The position numbers and the translations under genes are program-made. DNA of 64,000 nt from Microbulbifer rhizosphaerae (GTDB taxonomy: Bacteria; Pseudomonadota; Gammaproteobacteria; Pseudomonadales; Cellvibrionaceae): assembly GCF_014191725.1 (NCBI RefSeq), contig NZ_JACHWZ010000002.1, positions 62,001-126,000 on the forward strand, read 5' to 3'. A model generated the notes under the pieces. The model did not search any database. It was not told the DNA's origin and was given only the letters and a program-made list of their open reading frames with translations. This document shows positions 48,378 through 56,312 of the stretch, in pieces. The number at the start of each line of letters is the position of its first letter. The stretch's first letter is position 1.

Positions 48378-49445
48378 ATGCCTACTTCCCTGAGCCCGGA
48401 AAAGAATCACCTCAAGCTGCTCTACCTGCGCCTCACCGACAGCGCGCCGCTGATCGTCGCCCGGGAAATGGGCTTTTTCAGCCGCTTCGGGCTCAAAGTA
48501 CAACTGCAGCGGGAGACCTCCTGGGCCACTCTGCGCGACAAGCTGATCGGCGGCGCCGCCGACGCCGCCGCCATGCTCGCCCCCATGCCGCTGACCCTGG
48601 CACAAACCCTCCCCCAGTGTGGAGAGCGACTGCTGAGCGGCCTGATCCTGAGCTGCAACGGCAACGCCATCACCCTGGCGGAATCCCTCTATCGCAAGCT
48701 GCCACTGCCAGCGGGTGACTGCGACTGCGACGGCGGGCAGGTCGGCCGAGCGCTGAAGGAATACCTGCGCGCGCGCCCAAGTGACGAAGCGCCGCTGCGC
48801 TTCGCCACCGTATACCCATTTTCCAGTCACGCATTGCAGCTGCGCCACTGGCTGCGCACCGCGAAGATCGATCCGGACCGGGACCTGCAACTGCTGGTGC
48901 TGCCGCCGGAACAGATGGTGGACAACCTGGAGCGGGGGGAAATCGACGGCTATTGCGTGGGTGAACCCTGGAACACCATGGCCGCGCGCAGGGGCATCGG
49001 CGCAATCGCCACCCCCTGCAATACACTGCTGCCCGCCATGCCGGAGAAGGTGCTGGCGGTCACCGAAAGCTGGCACAACGCTCACCCGGTTGCCCACATG
49101 GCCCTGCGCGCCGCACTGCTGCAGGCCTGCCGCTGGCTGGCAGAGCCCGCCCAACGCCGGGACGCCACCGCGCTGCTGGCGCGGGAGGAATACCTGGGGC
49201 TGCCGGAAGAGGTGGTGGCACCGTCACTGGCGGACCAGCTGTATCGCCGCAGCGATTCCGATGCCGCGGCCAATAGCGGCTGGCACCTGTTCGCCGATGG
49301 AGACTACGGCAGCCCCACGGAGGAGAAAGCAGCACAGCTGCTGGAACTCTGCGGGGAATTCTCCCAGGTAAATGCGCAGGCCGCGGGGGCATTCCGCCCG
49401 GAGCTGTACCGGCAGACAGAGGAGTTCCTGCAGCGCCAAAAGTGA
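48378..49445 (+). CDS. nasS: NasS-type nitrate/nitrite sensor (NrtA-like periplasmic-binding fold without signal)
   Basis: A 355-aa protein of the NrtA/CmpA/SsuA fold with no signal peptide, matching cytoplasmic NasS, which sequesters NasT until nitrate binds. Visible features include DSAPLIVAREMGFFSRFGL, ERGEIDGYCVGEPWN and the CxC near 130 (DCDCDGG). ATG 48378 is chosen; a TTG at 48345 overlaps the nasT stop and could be an alternative start. Confidence 0.9.
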   Translation: MPTSLSPEKNHLKLLYLRLTDSAPLIVAREMGFFSRFGLKVQLQRETSWATLRDKLIGGAADAAAMLAPMPLTLAQTLPQCGERLLSGLILSCNGNAITLAESLYRKLPLPAGDCDCDGGQVGRALKEYLRARPSDEAPLRFATVYPFSSHALQLRHWLRTAKIDPDRDLQLLVLPPEQMVDNLERGEIDGYCVGEPWNTMAARRGIGAIATPCNTLLPAMPEKVLAVTESWHNAHPVAHMALRAALLQACRWLAEPAQRRDATALLAREEYLGLPEEVVAPSLADQLYRRSDSDAAANSGWHLFADGDYGSPTEEKAAQLLELCGEFSQVNAQAAGAFRPELYRQTEEFLQRQK

Positions 49446-49462
49446 TGGCACGTAATTTGAAT
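49446..49462 (+). promoter_or_regulatory. Sigma54-like -24/-12 element before narK
   Basis: TGGCACG-N4-TTGAAT, starting at the base after the nasS stop codon. The -24 box is a perfect match; the -12 has GA for GC. A transcript from here would carry a leader of about 150 nt up to narK. Confidence 0.5.
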
Positions 49463-49486
49463 ACCAAACCCACATGACGATTTGCG

Positions 49487-49514
49487 TGTAGGGGCGAACC
49501 TTGTGTTCGCCCCT
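49487..49514. repeat. Interspersed repeat TGTAGGGGCGAAC...GTTCGCCCCT
   Basis: A 9-bp hairpin GGGGCGAAC/GTTCGCCCC with a CTTGT loop, lying inside the narK leader. A related copy is at 61713 (TGTAGGGGACGAATCTTGTG). It is a mobile repeat rather than a conserved NasT site. Confidence 0.7.
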
Positions 49515-49534
49515 GTGGCAAAAAATCAATGAAC

Positions 49535-49588
49535 GGACAACGAAGTCCACCGGCAGCGGCCCCAGGCCGAACCCCGTGGGCTTTTTTT
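49535..49588 (+). promoter_or_regulatory. NasT/ANTAR antiterminator hairpin overlapping a terminator in the narK leader
   Basis: GGAC-AACGAA-GTCC (49535-49548) is a 4-bp stem with a hexaloop that has A at position 1 and G at position 4, the ANTAR-target rule. Its right arm is part of AAGTCCAC (49543-49550), which can instead pair with GTGGGCTT (49576-49583) directly before a T7 run (49582-49588), forming an intrinsic terminator. The two folds exclude each other, as expected for NasT-controlled antitermination. The partner hairpin (P1) was not clearly found upstream. Confidence 0.65.
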
Positions 49589-49623
49589 ATGCCCGCGGCA
49601 AAATCGAATAAAAGGAAACCACC

Positions 49624-51087
49624 ATGTCCAGCGATACCCTGAACCTGTTTTCCTTCCGCGGGAAAACCAAAATCCTCCACCTCACGTGGGTGGCCTTCTT
49701 TATCTCATTCTTCGCCTGGTTCAGCCATGCACCACTGCTGATGGCCATTGCCGACAGCCTGTCGCTCACCCCGGACCAGGTGAAAACCCTGCTGATCCTC
49801 AATGTGGCGCTGACCATCCCTGCGCGCATCGTGATCGGCATGCTCACCGACAAATACGGCCCGCGCCTCACCTATTCGCTGCTGCTGGCGGTGGGCAGCG
49901 TGCCCTGTTTTATCTTCGCGCTGGCGGACAGCTTCGTGCAGGCCGCCGTGGGCCGCTTCCTGCTGGGCTTTATCGGCGCGGGCTTTGTGGTCGGTATCCG
50001 CATGGTGTCCGAGTGGTTTCCGGCGCGCCAACTGGGCACCGCCGAGGGCATCTACGGCGGCTGGGGCAATTTCGGCTCCGCCGCCGCGGCCATGACCCTG
50101 CCCACCGTCGCGCTGATTTTCGGCGGGGACGACGGCTGGCGCTACGCCATCGGCCTCACCGGTTTGATGGCGCTGGTGTACAGTTTTATCTACTACGCCA
50201 CGGTCACAGACACCCCCAAGGGTTCCACTTATTTCAAGCCGAAGAAAATCGGTGCCATGGAAGTGACCAGCACGGGGGATTTCGTACTGCTGCTGGTGAT
50301 GAAAGTGCCCATGTACGCGGCGCTGGCGCTGCTCACCTGGAAGCTCTCCACGGGGGTCAACATGATATCCAGCTTCTGGGCCACTCTGATTTATTGCGGC
50401 CTGGGACTTCTCTACCTGCTCGACGCCAGGAAAACCTGGAGCATCAACCGCGAGGTATTCACCAACCCGCCGGCGCCCATCCACCGCTACAAATTCAAAC
50501 AGGTGGCGGTGCTCAACCTGCTCTATTTCGCCACCTTTGGCTCCGAGCTGGCGGTGGTCTCCATGCTGCCCCTGTTCTTTTCCGAAACCTTCGAGCTGGA
50601 CCCGGTCAAGGCCGGCCTGCTGGCCTCCGGTTACGCCTTCATGAACCTGGTGTCGCGCCCCGCCGGGGGGCTGTTCAGCGACCGCTATGGACGCAAGTCC
50701 ACCCTGCTGATCCTGGTTATCGGCCTGGCGCTGGGCTACTTCGCCATGAGCCAGATCAATGCGCAGTGGCCCCTGTACCTGGCGGTATGCGCGGCGATGG
50801 CCTGCTCCTTCTTTGTGCAGGCGGGCGAAGGCGCGGTGTTTGCGGTGGTGCCGCTGATCAAGCGCCGCCTCACCGGCCAGATCGCCGGTATGACCGGCGC
50901 CTACGGCAATGTCGGTGCGGTCTTCTACCTCACCGTGCTCAGCCTGGTTTCCTACCAGGTCTTCTTCCTGGTGATCGCCGCCACCGCGGTGCTGGGCTTC
51001 GCCGCCACCCTTCTGATGGAAGAACCCGAGGGGCACATGGCCGAAGTACTGCCGGACGGCAGCGTGTCGCTGATCGATGTCGCTTAA
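49624..51087 (+). CDS. narK: Nitrate/nitrite transporter NarK (MFS)
   Basis: A 487-aa major-facilitator protein with twelve predicted helices. The nitrate-porter-like blocks are [11 protein letters not shown] and [16 protein letters not shown] in the first half and [11 protein letters not shown] with [12 protein letters not shown] in the second. It imports nitrate for the assimilatory enzymes encoded downstream. AAAAGGAAACCACC precedes the ATG. The next gene overlaps its end by 11 bp. Confidence 0.93.
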   Translation: MSSDTLNLFSFRGKTKILHLTWVAFFISFFAWFSHAPLLMAIADSLSLTPDQVKTLLILNVALTIPARIVIGMLTDKYGPRLTYSLLLAVGSVPCFIFALADSFVQAAVGRFLLGFIGAGFVVGIRMVSEWFPARQLGTAEGIYGGWGNFGSAAAAMTLPTVALIFGGDDGWRYAIGLTGLMALVYSFIYYATVTDTPKGSTYFKPKKIGAMEVTSTGDFVLLLVMKVPMYAALALLTWKLSTGVNMISSFWATLIYCGLGLLYLLDARKTWSINREVFTNPPAPIHRYKFKQVAVLNLLYFATFGSELAVVSMLPLFFSETFELDPVKAGLLASGYAFMNLVSRPAGGLFSDRYGRKSTLLILVIGLALGYFAMSQINAQWPLYLAVCAAMACSFFVQAGEGAVFAVVPLIKRRLTGQIAGMTGAYGNVGAVFYLTVLSLVSYQVFFLVIAATAVLGFAATLLMEEPEGHMAEVLPDGSVSLIDVA

Positions 51088-52801
51088 GCTGGAAGCACCG
51101 AGCCGTACCACCGTCGAGGCCCTGGAATTCTCCAGTGCCTCTCTCGCCGGCCGCCGCGAGCACAACGACGATGCCTGCGCGACCTGCGTGCCCGGCGGTG
51201 TCGAACTGCGCTACCGCGGCGCCCTGGCCGCGGTGGCCGACGGCGTCGCCTCCGCGGAAGCCGGTGGCGCGGCGGCCCGGGCGGCGGTCAGCGGCTTCCT
51301 GTCCGACTACTACAGCACCCCCGAGACCTGGACCATAAAACAGGCCGCGGCGCGGGTGTTGCAATCCCTGAACGGCTGGCTCCACCGCCAGGGAGGCGGC
51401 GGGGAGATAGCCCAGGGCTGGCTCACCACTTTCTCCGCGGTCATCTTCAAGGGCGCCAGTGCCCACCTGATCCATATCGGCGATTCCCGCATCCATCGGC
51501 TGCGCGACGGCAGGCTGGAATGCCTCACCCGCGACCACAGCCGCGCCCTCGGCCCCGGCCGGACCTTTTTGAGCCGCGCCCTGGGAATGGACGCCCATGT
51601 GGAAGTGGACTACCGCCGCGAACCCTTGCACCCCGGGGATATCTACCTGCTGACCAGCGACGGCGTGCACGAACACCTGCCCCCGGCGACGATGGCGGAA
51701 ATCCTGCAGCGCGGGGATGACGATCCGGCCCGGGCACTGGTGGACGCCGCTCTGGCCGCGGGTTCCGGCGACAACCTGAGCGCGGCCGTGTGCCGGGTTG
51801 AGCGGGTGGCCCAGCCGGAGGGAGATGACCTGCTGGCCCACAACCGCCAGCTTCCCTTTCCCCCGGACCTGAGCCCGGGCAACAAACTGGACGGCTACCT
51901 GATCCTGCAGGAGCTGCAGGCGAGCCCCCGGAGCCAGCTGTACCTGGCGCGGGACACGGAAACCGGCTCTCTCTGCGCGATAAAAACCCCGTCGGTCAAC
52001 TTTGCCGACGACCCGGCCTATATCGAGAGCTTTATCGCCGAGGAGTGGACCGGCCGCCGCCTGGACCACCCCGGCATCATCAGGATTCATCCACCCAAAC
52101 CCGAGCGGCAGTTTCTCTACCATGTAATGGAGGCGATCGACGGCCAGAACCTGCGCCAGTGGATGCAGCTGAACCCCCGGCCGGAGTTGGAGCAGGTGCG
52201 CGACTTTATCGGCCAATTGGTCAGCGCCCTGCGCCGGCTGCAGCGGATGGAGATTATTCACGGAGACCTGAAGCCGGAAAACATCATGCTGACCAGGGAC
52301 GGCCGCCTGAAACTGATCGACCTGGGCGGCGCAAGCGCCGCGGGCCTGGCGGAACACCTGCGCTTTCGCGACGGCACGCCACCGGGCAGCAAGAACTACG
52401 CCGCCCCGGAATACTTCTTCGGCGACAGTCCCAGCCACCGCTCGGACATCTTTTCCCTGGGCGTGATCACCTACGAACTGCTCACCGGTCACTATCCCTA
52501 CCGGGAGCGTTTCGGCAGCCGCCATTACCAGTTGAAAAGCTACGCCGGGATGCAGTACACCAGTGCCCGGCAGCACCGCGCCGATATCCCCGAGTGGATA
52601 GACGGCGCCCTGCAGAAGGCCTGCGCTCCGGACCCGCGCTACCGCTATCCGGCGCTGTCGGAATTCGTGCACGACCTGCACACCCCCAACGCAGAATTTG
52701 CCGCGGGAGAAGACCGCCCTCTGATGGAGCGCAATCCGCTGCTGTTCTGGCAGCTTGTCGCGCTGTTGCTGCTGCTCTCGCACCTGCTGCACTTGCTTTG
52801 A
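51077..52801 (+). CDS. Bifunctional PP2C phosphatase / Ser-Thr protein kinase, membrane-tailed
   Basis: A 574-aa protein. Residues ~20-240 are a PP2C phosphatase with its metal ligands ([45 protein letters not shown]). Residues ~265-545 are a kinase with AIKTPS lysine, [10 protein letters not shown], the DLG form of DFG (LIDLGGAS), and [10 protein letters not shown]. The glycine-rich loop is degenerate ([15 protein letters not shown] has no GxGxxG). A single C-terminal helix ([17 protein letters not shown]) anchors it. The same kind of gene sits between nasA and nirB in Pseudomonas; its target is unknown. Confidence 0.9.
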   Translation: MSLKLEAPSRTTVEALEFSSASLAGRREHNDDACATCVPGGVELRYRGALAAVADGVASAEAGGAAARAAVSGFLSDYYSTPETWTIKQAAARVLQSLNGWLHRQGGGGEIAQGWLTTFSAVIFKGASAHLIHIGDSRIHRLRDGRLECLTRDHSRALGPGRTFLSRALGMDAHVEVDYRREPLHPGDIYLLTSDGVHEHLPPATMAEILQRGDDDPARALVDAALAAGSGDNLSAAVCRVERVAQPEGDDLLAHNRQLPFPPDLSPGNKLDGYLILQELQASPRSQLYLARDTETGSLCAIKTPSVNFADDPAYIESFIAEEWTGRRLDHPGIIRIHPPKPERQFLYHVMEAIDGQNLRQWMQLNPRPELEQVRDFIGQLVSALRRLQRMEIIHGDLKPENIMLTRDGRLKLIDLGGASAAGLAEHLRFRDGTPPGSKNYAAPEYFFGDSPSHRSDIFSLGVITYELLTGHYPYRERFGSRHYQLKSYAGMQYTSARQHRADIPEWIDGALQKACAPDPRYRYPALSEFVHDLHTPNAEFAAGEDRPLMERNPLLFWQLVALLLLLSHLLHLL

Positions 52802-52816
52802 ATCCCCGGAACCGCG

Positions 52817-52890
52817 GAACTCCAGCTCGGCTTGCGGGCCGCAGGCCCGCCTGCAAGTCCGATCGCGACCAACGGCCGCTCCTACGAGCT
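52817..52890. repeat. Hairpin repeats: GAGCT..., CGGGCCGCAGGCCCG and half REP
   Basis: An ACTCCAGCTCGGCTTG piece, a GCGGGCCGCAGGCCCGC hairpin and ACCAACGGCCGCTCCTAC (half REP) lie in the 340-bp gap between the kinase and nirB. They are related to the composite repeats at 17581 and 61742 but in the other orientation. The gap has no gene. Confidence 0.6.
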
Positions 52891-52918
52891 ACAGGCACCA
52901 TTCGGGGGCAAACAGTTT

Positions 52919-53010
52919 TAATGCGCACCAATTTATTGCAAGGCGACCCGACATATCGCCTCGGCGTCCCGCAAAACCCCGCAAAACCCCGGTTGGCACA
53001 AACCTTGAAT
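52919..53010 (+). promoter_or_regulatory. nirB promoter region with sigma54-like element
   Basis: AATGCGCACCAA at about 52920 and ACATATCGCC at 52951 have matching blocks upstream of nasT (47514 onward). TGGCACA-N4-TTGAAT (52994-53010) is a sigma54-like element about 150 bp before nirB. Expected to be under nitrogen/NtrC-type control, but no clear NtrC palindrome could be fixed. Confidence 0.45.
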
Positions 53011-53048
53011 GTCTACAGGTACCAACACAAAAATTCATTCCCCTAACG

Positions 53049-53062
53049 AGGCAACGGCGCCT
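53049..53062 (+). promoter_or_regulatory. Possible NasT/ANTAR hexaloop hairpin in the nirB leader
   Basis: AGGC-AACGGC-GCCT: a 4-bp stem with a hexaloop having A1 and G4, the same rule as in the narK leader. A further CTCTTC-GGCA-GAAGAG hairpin follows at 53066. No T-run terminator is visible, so regulation here is less certain. Confidence 0.4.
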
Positions 53063-53145
53063 GGACTCTTCGGCAGAAGAGGAAGCGTCTGTGCCACGCC
53101 ACCGCGCCTTCCCTGCCGAAAATTCAGAACAAGATGGCAGGACTT

Positions 53146-55674
53146 ATGGTTAAGCAAAAACTGATCGTGATCGGCAACGGCATGGTGGGCCACCACTTTC
53201 TCGAGCAACTGGCCGGGCGGCCGGAAAAGGCTCTCTTCGACGTCACCGTCTTCTGTGCCGAACCCAGGCCCGCCTACGATCGGGTGCACCTCTCGGAGTA
53301 TTTCGCCGGCCGCTCCGCCGACGACCTGGCGCTGGGCAAGGTTGAACAGTACCGGGAGTGGGGCTTCGAGCTGCTGCTGAACGACACCGCCGTGTCCATC
53401 GACCGGGAAAACAAGACCGTGACTTCCGCCAGCGGCGTCAGCAAGTCTTACGACCGCTTGCTCCTGGCTACCGGTTCCTACCCCTTCGTGCCGCCGATTC
53501 CCGGACACGAACACGAAAAATGCTTCGTCTACCGCACCCTGGAAGACCTGGACGCAATCCGCAATGCCTCCCAGGGCGCCAGCATCGGCGTGGTGGTCGG
53601 CGGCGGCCTGCTCGGCCTGGAAGCGGCCAACGCGCTGAAGGAACTGGGGCTGGAAGCCCACGTGGTGGAATTCGCCCCGGGGCTCATGTCGGTACAGCTG
53701 GACGAGGGCGGTTCGGAACTGCTGAAAAACAAGATCGAGGACCTGGGCGTAACCGTGCACACCAGCACCGCCACCGAACTGATCGAGGAGGTGGATGGCC
53801 GCCTGCGAATGCAGTTCAAGGGCGAGCGCGAACTCATCACCGACCTGATCGTCTTCTCCGCCGGTATCCGCCCCGAGGACAAGCTGGCCAAGTCCGCCGG
53901 CCTGCAACTGGGCGAGCGCGGCGGCATCGCTATCGACGAGTCCTGCCGCACTTCCGACGAAAATATCTTCGCCATCGGCGAGTGCGCCCTGTACAACAAT
54001 TTCATCTACGGCCTGGTGGCCCCCGGCTACACCATGGCCCGCACCGCGCTGGCGCAACTGTGCGGCGAGACCAGTGAAGTCTTCACCGGTGCCGACATGA
54101 GCACCAAGCTGAAACTGCTCGGCGTGCAGGTGGGCTCCATCGGCGACGCCCACGGCCGCGCCGAGGGTGCCGCGGCAATCACTTTTGTGGACGAGCAGAG
54201 CGGCATCTACAAGCGCATGATCACCGATGGTGAGGGCAAAAAACTGCTCGGCGCGGTACTGGTGGGCGACACCGGCGACTACGACCAGCTGCTGCAGTAC
54301 CACCTCAACGATATAGAGCTGCCGGAGCACCCGGAGCAGCTGATACTGCCGGCCGCCGACGGTGCCGCCCCCGCTCTCGGCGCCGGCGCCCTCCCCGCCA
54401 CCGCCACAATCTGCTCCTGTCACAATGTGAGCAAAGGCCAGATCGTCGACGCGGTACAGGGGGGTTGCTGCTCCCTGGCCGAAGTCAAGGATTCCACCAA
54501 AGCCTCCACCGGCTGTGGCGGCTGCGCCGCGCTGCTGAAAAACGTGGTGGACGAGGAGTTGGCGGCCCTGGGCGTGGAAGTGAACAACAATATCTGCCCT
54601 CACTTCGCCTTTACCCGGCAGGAGCTGTTCCACATCGTACAGGTGGAGCAAATCAAAACTTTTCCCGAACTGCTGGAAAAGCATGGCAGCGGCCGCGGCT
54701 GCGAACTCTGCAAGCCGGCGGCGGCATCGATCTTCGCCTCCCTGTGGAACGAGCATATCCACAAGAAGCCGCACGTTGGCCTGCAGGACACCAACGACAC
54801 CTTTATGGCCAACATGCAGAAAAACGGCACCTACTCCGTGGTACCGCGGGTGGCCGGCGGCGAGATCACCCCGGACAAGCTGATCGTGCTGGGCCAGGTG
54901 GCGAAGAAATACAACCTCTACACCAAAATCACCGGCGGCCAGCGCATCGACCTGTTCGGCGCGCGGCTGGAACAGCTTCCGGAAATCTGGCGCGAACTGA
55001 TCGACGCCGGTTTCGAGACCGGCCACGCCTACGGCAAATCCCTGCGCACGGTGAAGTCCTGTGTGGGCAGCACCTGGTGCCGCTTCGGCGTGCAGGACAG
55101 TGTGGGCATGGCACTGGAAGTGGAGAACCGCTACAAGGGCCTGCGCTCGCCGCACAAGATCAAGATGGCGGTGTCCGGCTGCACCCGCGAGTGCGCCGAG
55201 GCGCAGAGCAAGGACGTGGGGGTTATCGCCACCGAGAACGGCTGGAACCTGTTCGTGTGCGGCAACGGCGGCATGCGCCCGCGCCACGCGGATCTCTTCG
55301 CCACCGACCTGGACGACGAGACCCTGATCAAATACATCGACCGCATCCTGATGTTCTATGTGCGCACCGCCGACAAGCTGCAGCGCACCTCGGTGTGGCT
55401 GGAAAACCTGGAGGGCGGCCTCGATTACCTGCGCGAGGTGATCATCGATGACAAGCTGGGAATCTGCGAGGAGCTGGAGGCGCAGATGGCCAATATCGTC
55501 GGCACCTACCAGTGCGAGTGGAAGACCGCCATCGAGGATCCGGAAATGCTCAAGCGCTTCCGCCAGTTCGTGAACACTGACCAGGCGGACGAGAAAATCG
55601 TCTTCGTGGAGGAACGCGGCCAGCCTCGCCCGGCGCGGGAAGAGGAAATCGTAAAAGTTGCCGAGCCGGCCTAA
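53146..55674 (+). CDS. nirB: Nitrite reductase (NADH) large subunit
   Basis: An 842-aa assimilatory nitrite reductase. It has an FAD domain (VIGNGMVGHHFLEQL), an NADH domain (GVVVGGGLLGLEAANALKE), a BFD-like [2Fe-2S] domain with ICSCHNVSKG and GCGGC, and the siroheme-[4Fe-4S] site (VGSTWCRFG; SGCTRECAEA). It reduces nitrite to ammonium. ATG 53146 has AGGA just upstream; ATG 53134 is four codons earlier in frame and equally possible. Confidence 0.96.
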   Translation: MVKQKLIVIGNGMVGHHFLEQLAGRPEKALFDVTVFCAEPRPAYDRVHLSEYFAGRSADDLALGKVEQYREWGFELLLNDTAVSIDRENKTVTSASGVSKSYDRLLLATGSYPFVPPIPGHEHEKCFVYRTLEDLDAIRNASQGASIGVVVGGGLLGLEAANALKELGLEAHVVEFAPGLMSVQLDEGGSELLKNKIEDLGVTVHTSTATELIEEVDGRLRMQFKGERELITDLIVFSAGIRPEDKLAKSAGLQLGERGGIAIDESCRTSDENIFAIGECALYNNFIYGLVAPGYTMARTALAQLCGETSEVFTGADMSTKLKLLGVQVGSIGDAHGRAEGAAAITFVDEQSGIYKRMITDGEGKKLLGAVLVGDTGDYDQLLQYHLNDIELPEHPEQLILPAADGAAPALGAGALPATATICSCHNVSKGQIVDAVQGGCCSLAEVKDSTKASTGCGGCAALLKNVVDEELAALGVEVNNNICPHFAFTRQELFHIVQVEQIKTFPELLEKHGSGRGCELCKPAAASIFASLWNEHIHKKPHVGLQDTNDTFMANMQKNGTYSVVPRVAGGEITPDKLIVLGQVAKKYNLYTKITGGQRIDLFGARLEQLPEIWRELIDAGFETGHAYGKSLRTVKSCVGSTWCRFGVQDSVGMALEVENRYKGLRSPHKIKMAVSGCTRECAEAQSKDVGVIATENGWNLFVCGNGGMRPRHADLFATDLDDETLIKYIDRILMFYVRTADKLQRTSVWLENLEGGLDYLREVIIDDKLGICEELEAQMANIVGTYQCEWKTAIEDPEMLKRFRQFVNTDQADEKIVFVEERGQPRPAREEEIVKVAEPA

Positions 55675-55707
55675 TGGTGCACTGAAGGGGTGGAAGGGCG
55701 GCCCCGC

Positions 55708-55803
55708 TGCCGGGAACCGGTTGCGGGACACACCGTGAATCCATCCCTGGAGGCTTGTCGGTCGGGTCCCTCCGGCCGACAGTCCCGCAACCGGTTCCCG
55801 GCA
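55708..55803. repeat. 22-bp inverted repeat between nirB and nirD
   Basis: The 22-bp arms at 55708-55729 and 55782-55803 are exact reverse complements (starting TGCCGGGAACCGGTTGCGGG) and enclose ~52 bp that contain a second hairpin TGTCGGTC...GGCCGACA. This forms a large cruciform or hairpin in the 260-bp nirB-nirD gap. Confidence 0.9.
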
Positions 55804-55827
55804 TCGAGGCCTTCGCATCCAACACCG

Positions 55828-55857
55828 TCATTCCGGCGAAGGCCGGAATCCAGGACT
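55828..55857. repeat. CGTCATTCCGGC / GCCGGAATCC palindromic repeat
   Basis: CGTCATTCCGGCGAAGGCC and GGAATCCAGGA form the well-known ATTCCGGC-type interspersed palindrome. A degenerate copy lies at about 59027-59093 before moeA. Confidence 0.7.
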
Positions 55858-55935
55858 GCGGAGTGCCATGCCGGATACGACTTCCGCCGGTAGAACAAAT
55901 AAATATTTCTGCTGCTTATTTTTCAGGAGCAAACC

Positions 55936-56310
55936 ATGACCCAAGTTGCCATAACCCACCCCCAGTGGCAGCCGATCTGCAAGCGATCAGATCTGGTTGC
56001 CGATTCCGGTGTGTGTGCCCTTGTGGGCGATCCCTCTCTGGGTAACAACAGAAGCATCGCCCTTTTTTTTCTTCCCGACTGCGAGCCCGAGCTGTACGCC
56101 CTGGACAACTGGGACCCCTTCTCCAAAGCCGGCGTTATCGCCCGCGGTCTCGTTGCGGAAGTGGACGGCCAGCTCACGGTTGCCTCGCCGCTGTACAAGC
56201 AGCATTTTCGCCTGAGCGATGGCGTCTGCCTCGAAGACGAGAGCGTAAAGCTGAACAGCTACCAAGTCGCCTTTGACGGCGACACCGTGTGCATCGCCGT
56301 CGATCTCTGA
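55936..56310 (+). CDS. nirD: Nitrite reductase (NADH) small subunit
   Basis: A 124-aa Rieske-fold subunit of NirBD. It lacks the CxH/CxxH iron-sulfur ligands, as other NirD proteins do, with YALDNWDPFS and SPLYKQHFRL conserved. CAGGAGC precedes the ATG. It is separated from nirB by 261 bp of repeats, unusually far. Confidence 0.93.
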   Translation: MTQVAITHPQWQPICKRSDLVADSGVCALVGDPSLGNNRSIALFFLPDCEPELYALDNWDPFSKAGVIARGLVAEVDGQLTVASPLYKQHFRLSDGVCLEDESVKLNSYQVAFDGDTVCIAVDL

Positions 56311-56312
56311 AC

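Noticed and set aside
49490..49513. GGGGCGAAC hairpin as the P1 site of the NasT target
   Set aside because: The loop has five bases without the A1/G4 rule, and the sequence is an interspersed repeat found again at 61713.
53066..53081. CTCTTC-GGCA-GAAGAG as an intrinsic terminator of the nirB leader
   Set aside because: The hairpin is good but is not followed by a T-run.
53035..55818. 927-aa minus-strand open frame
   Set aside because: Antisense of nirB, whose cofactor motifs are complete on the plus strand.
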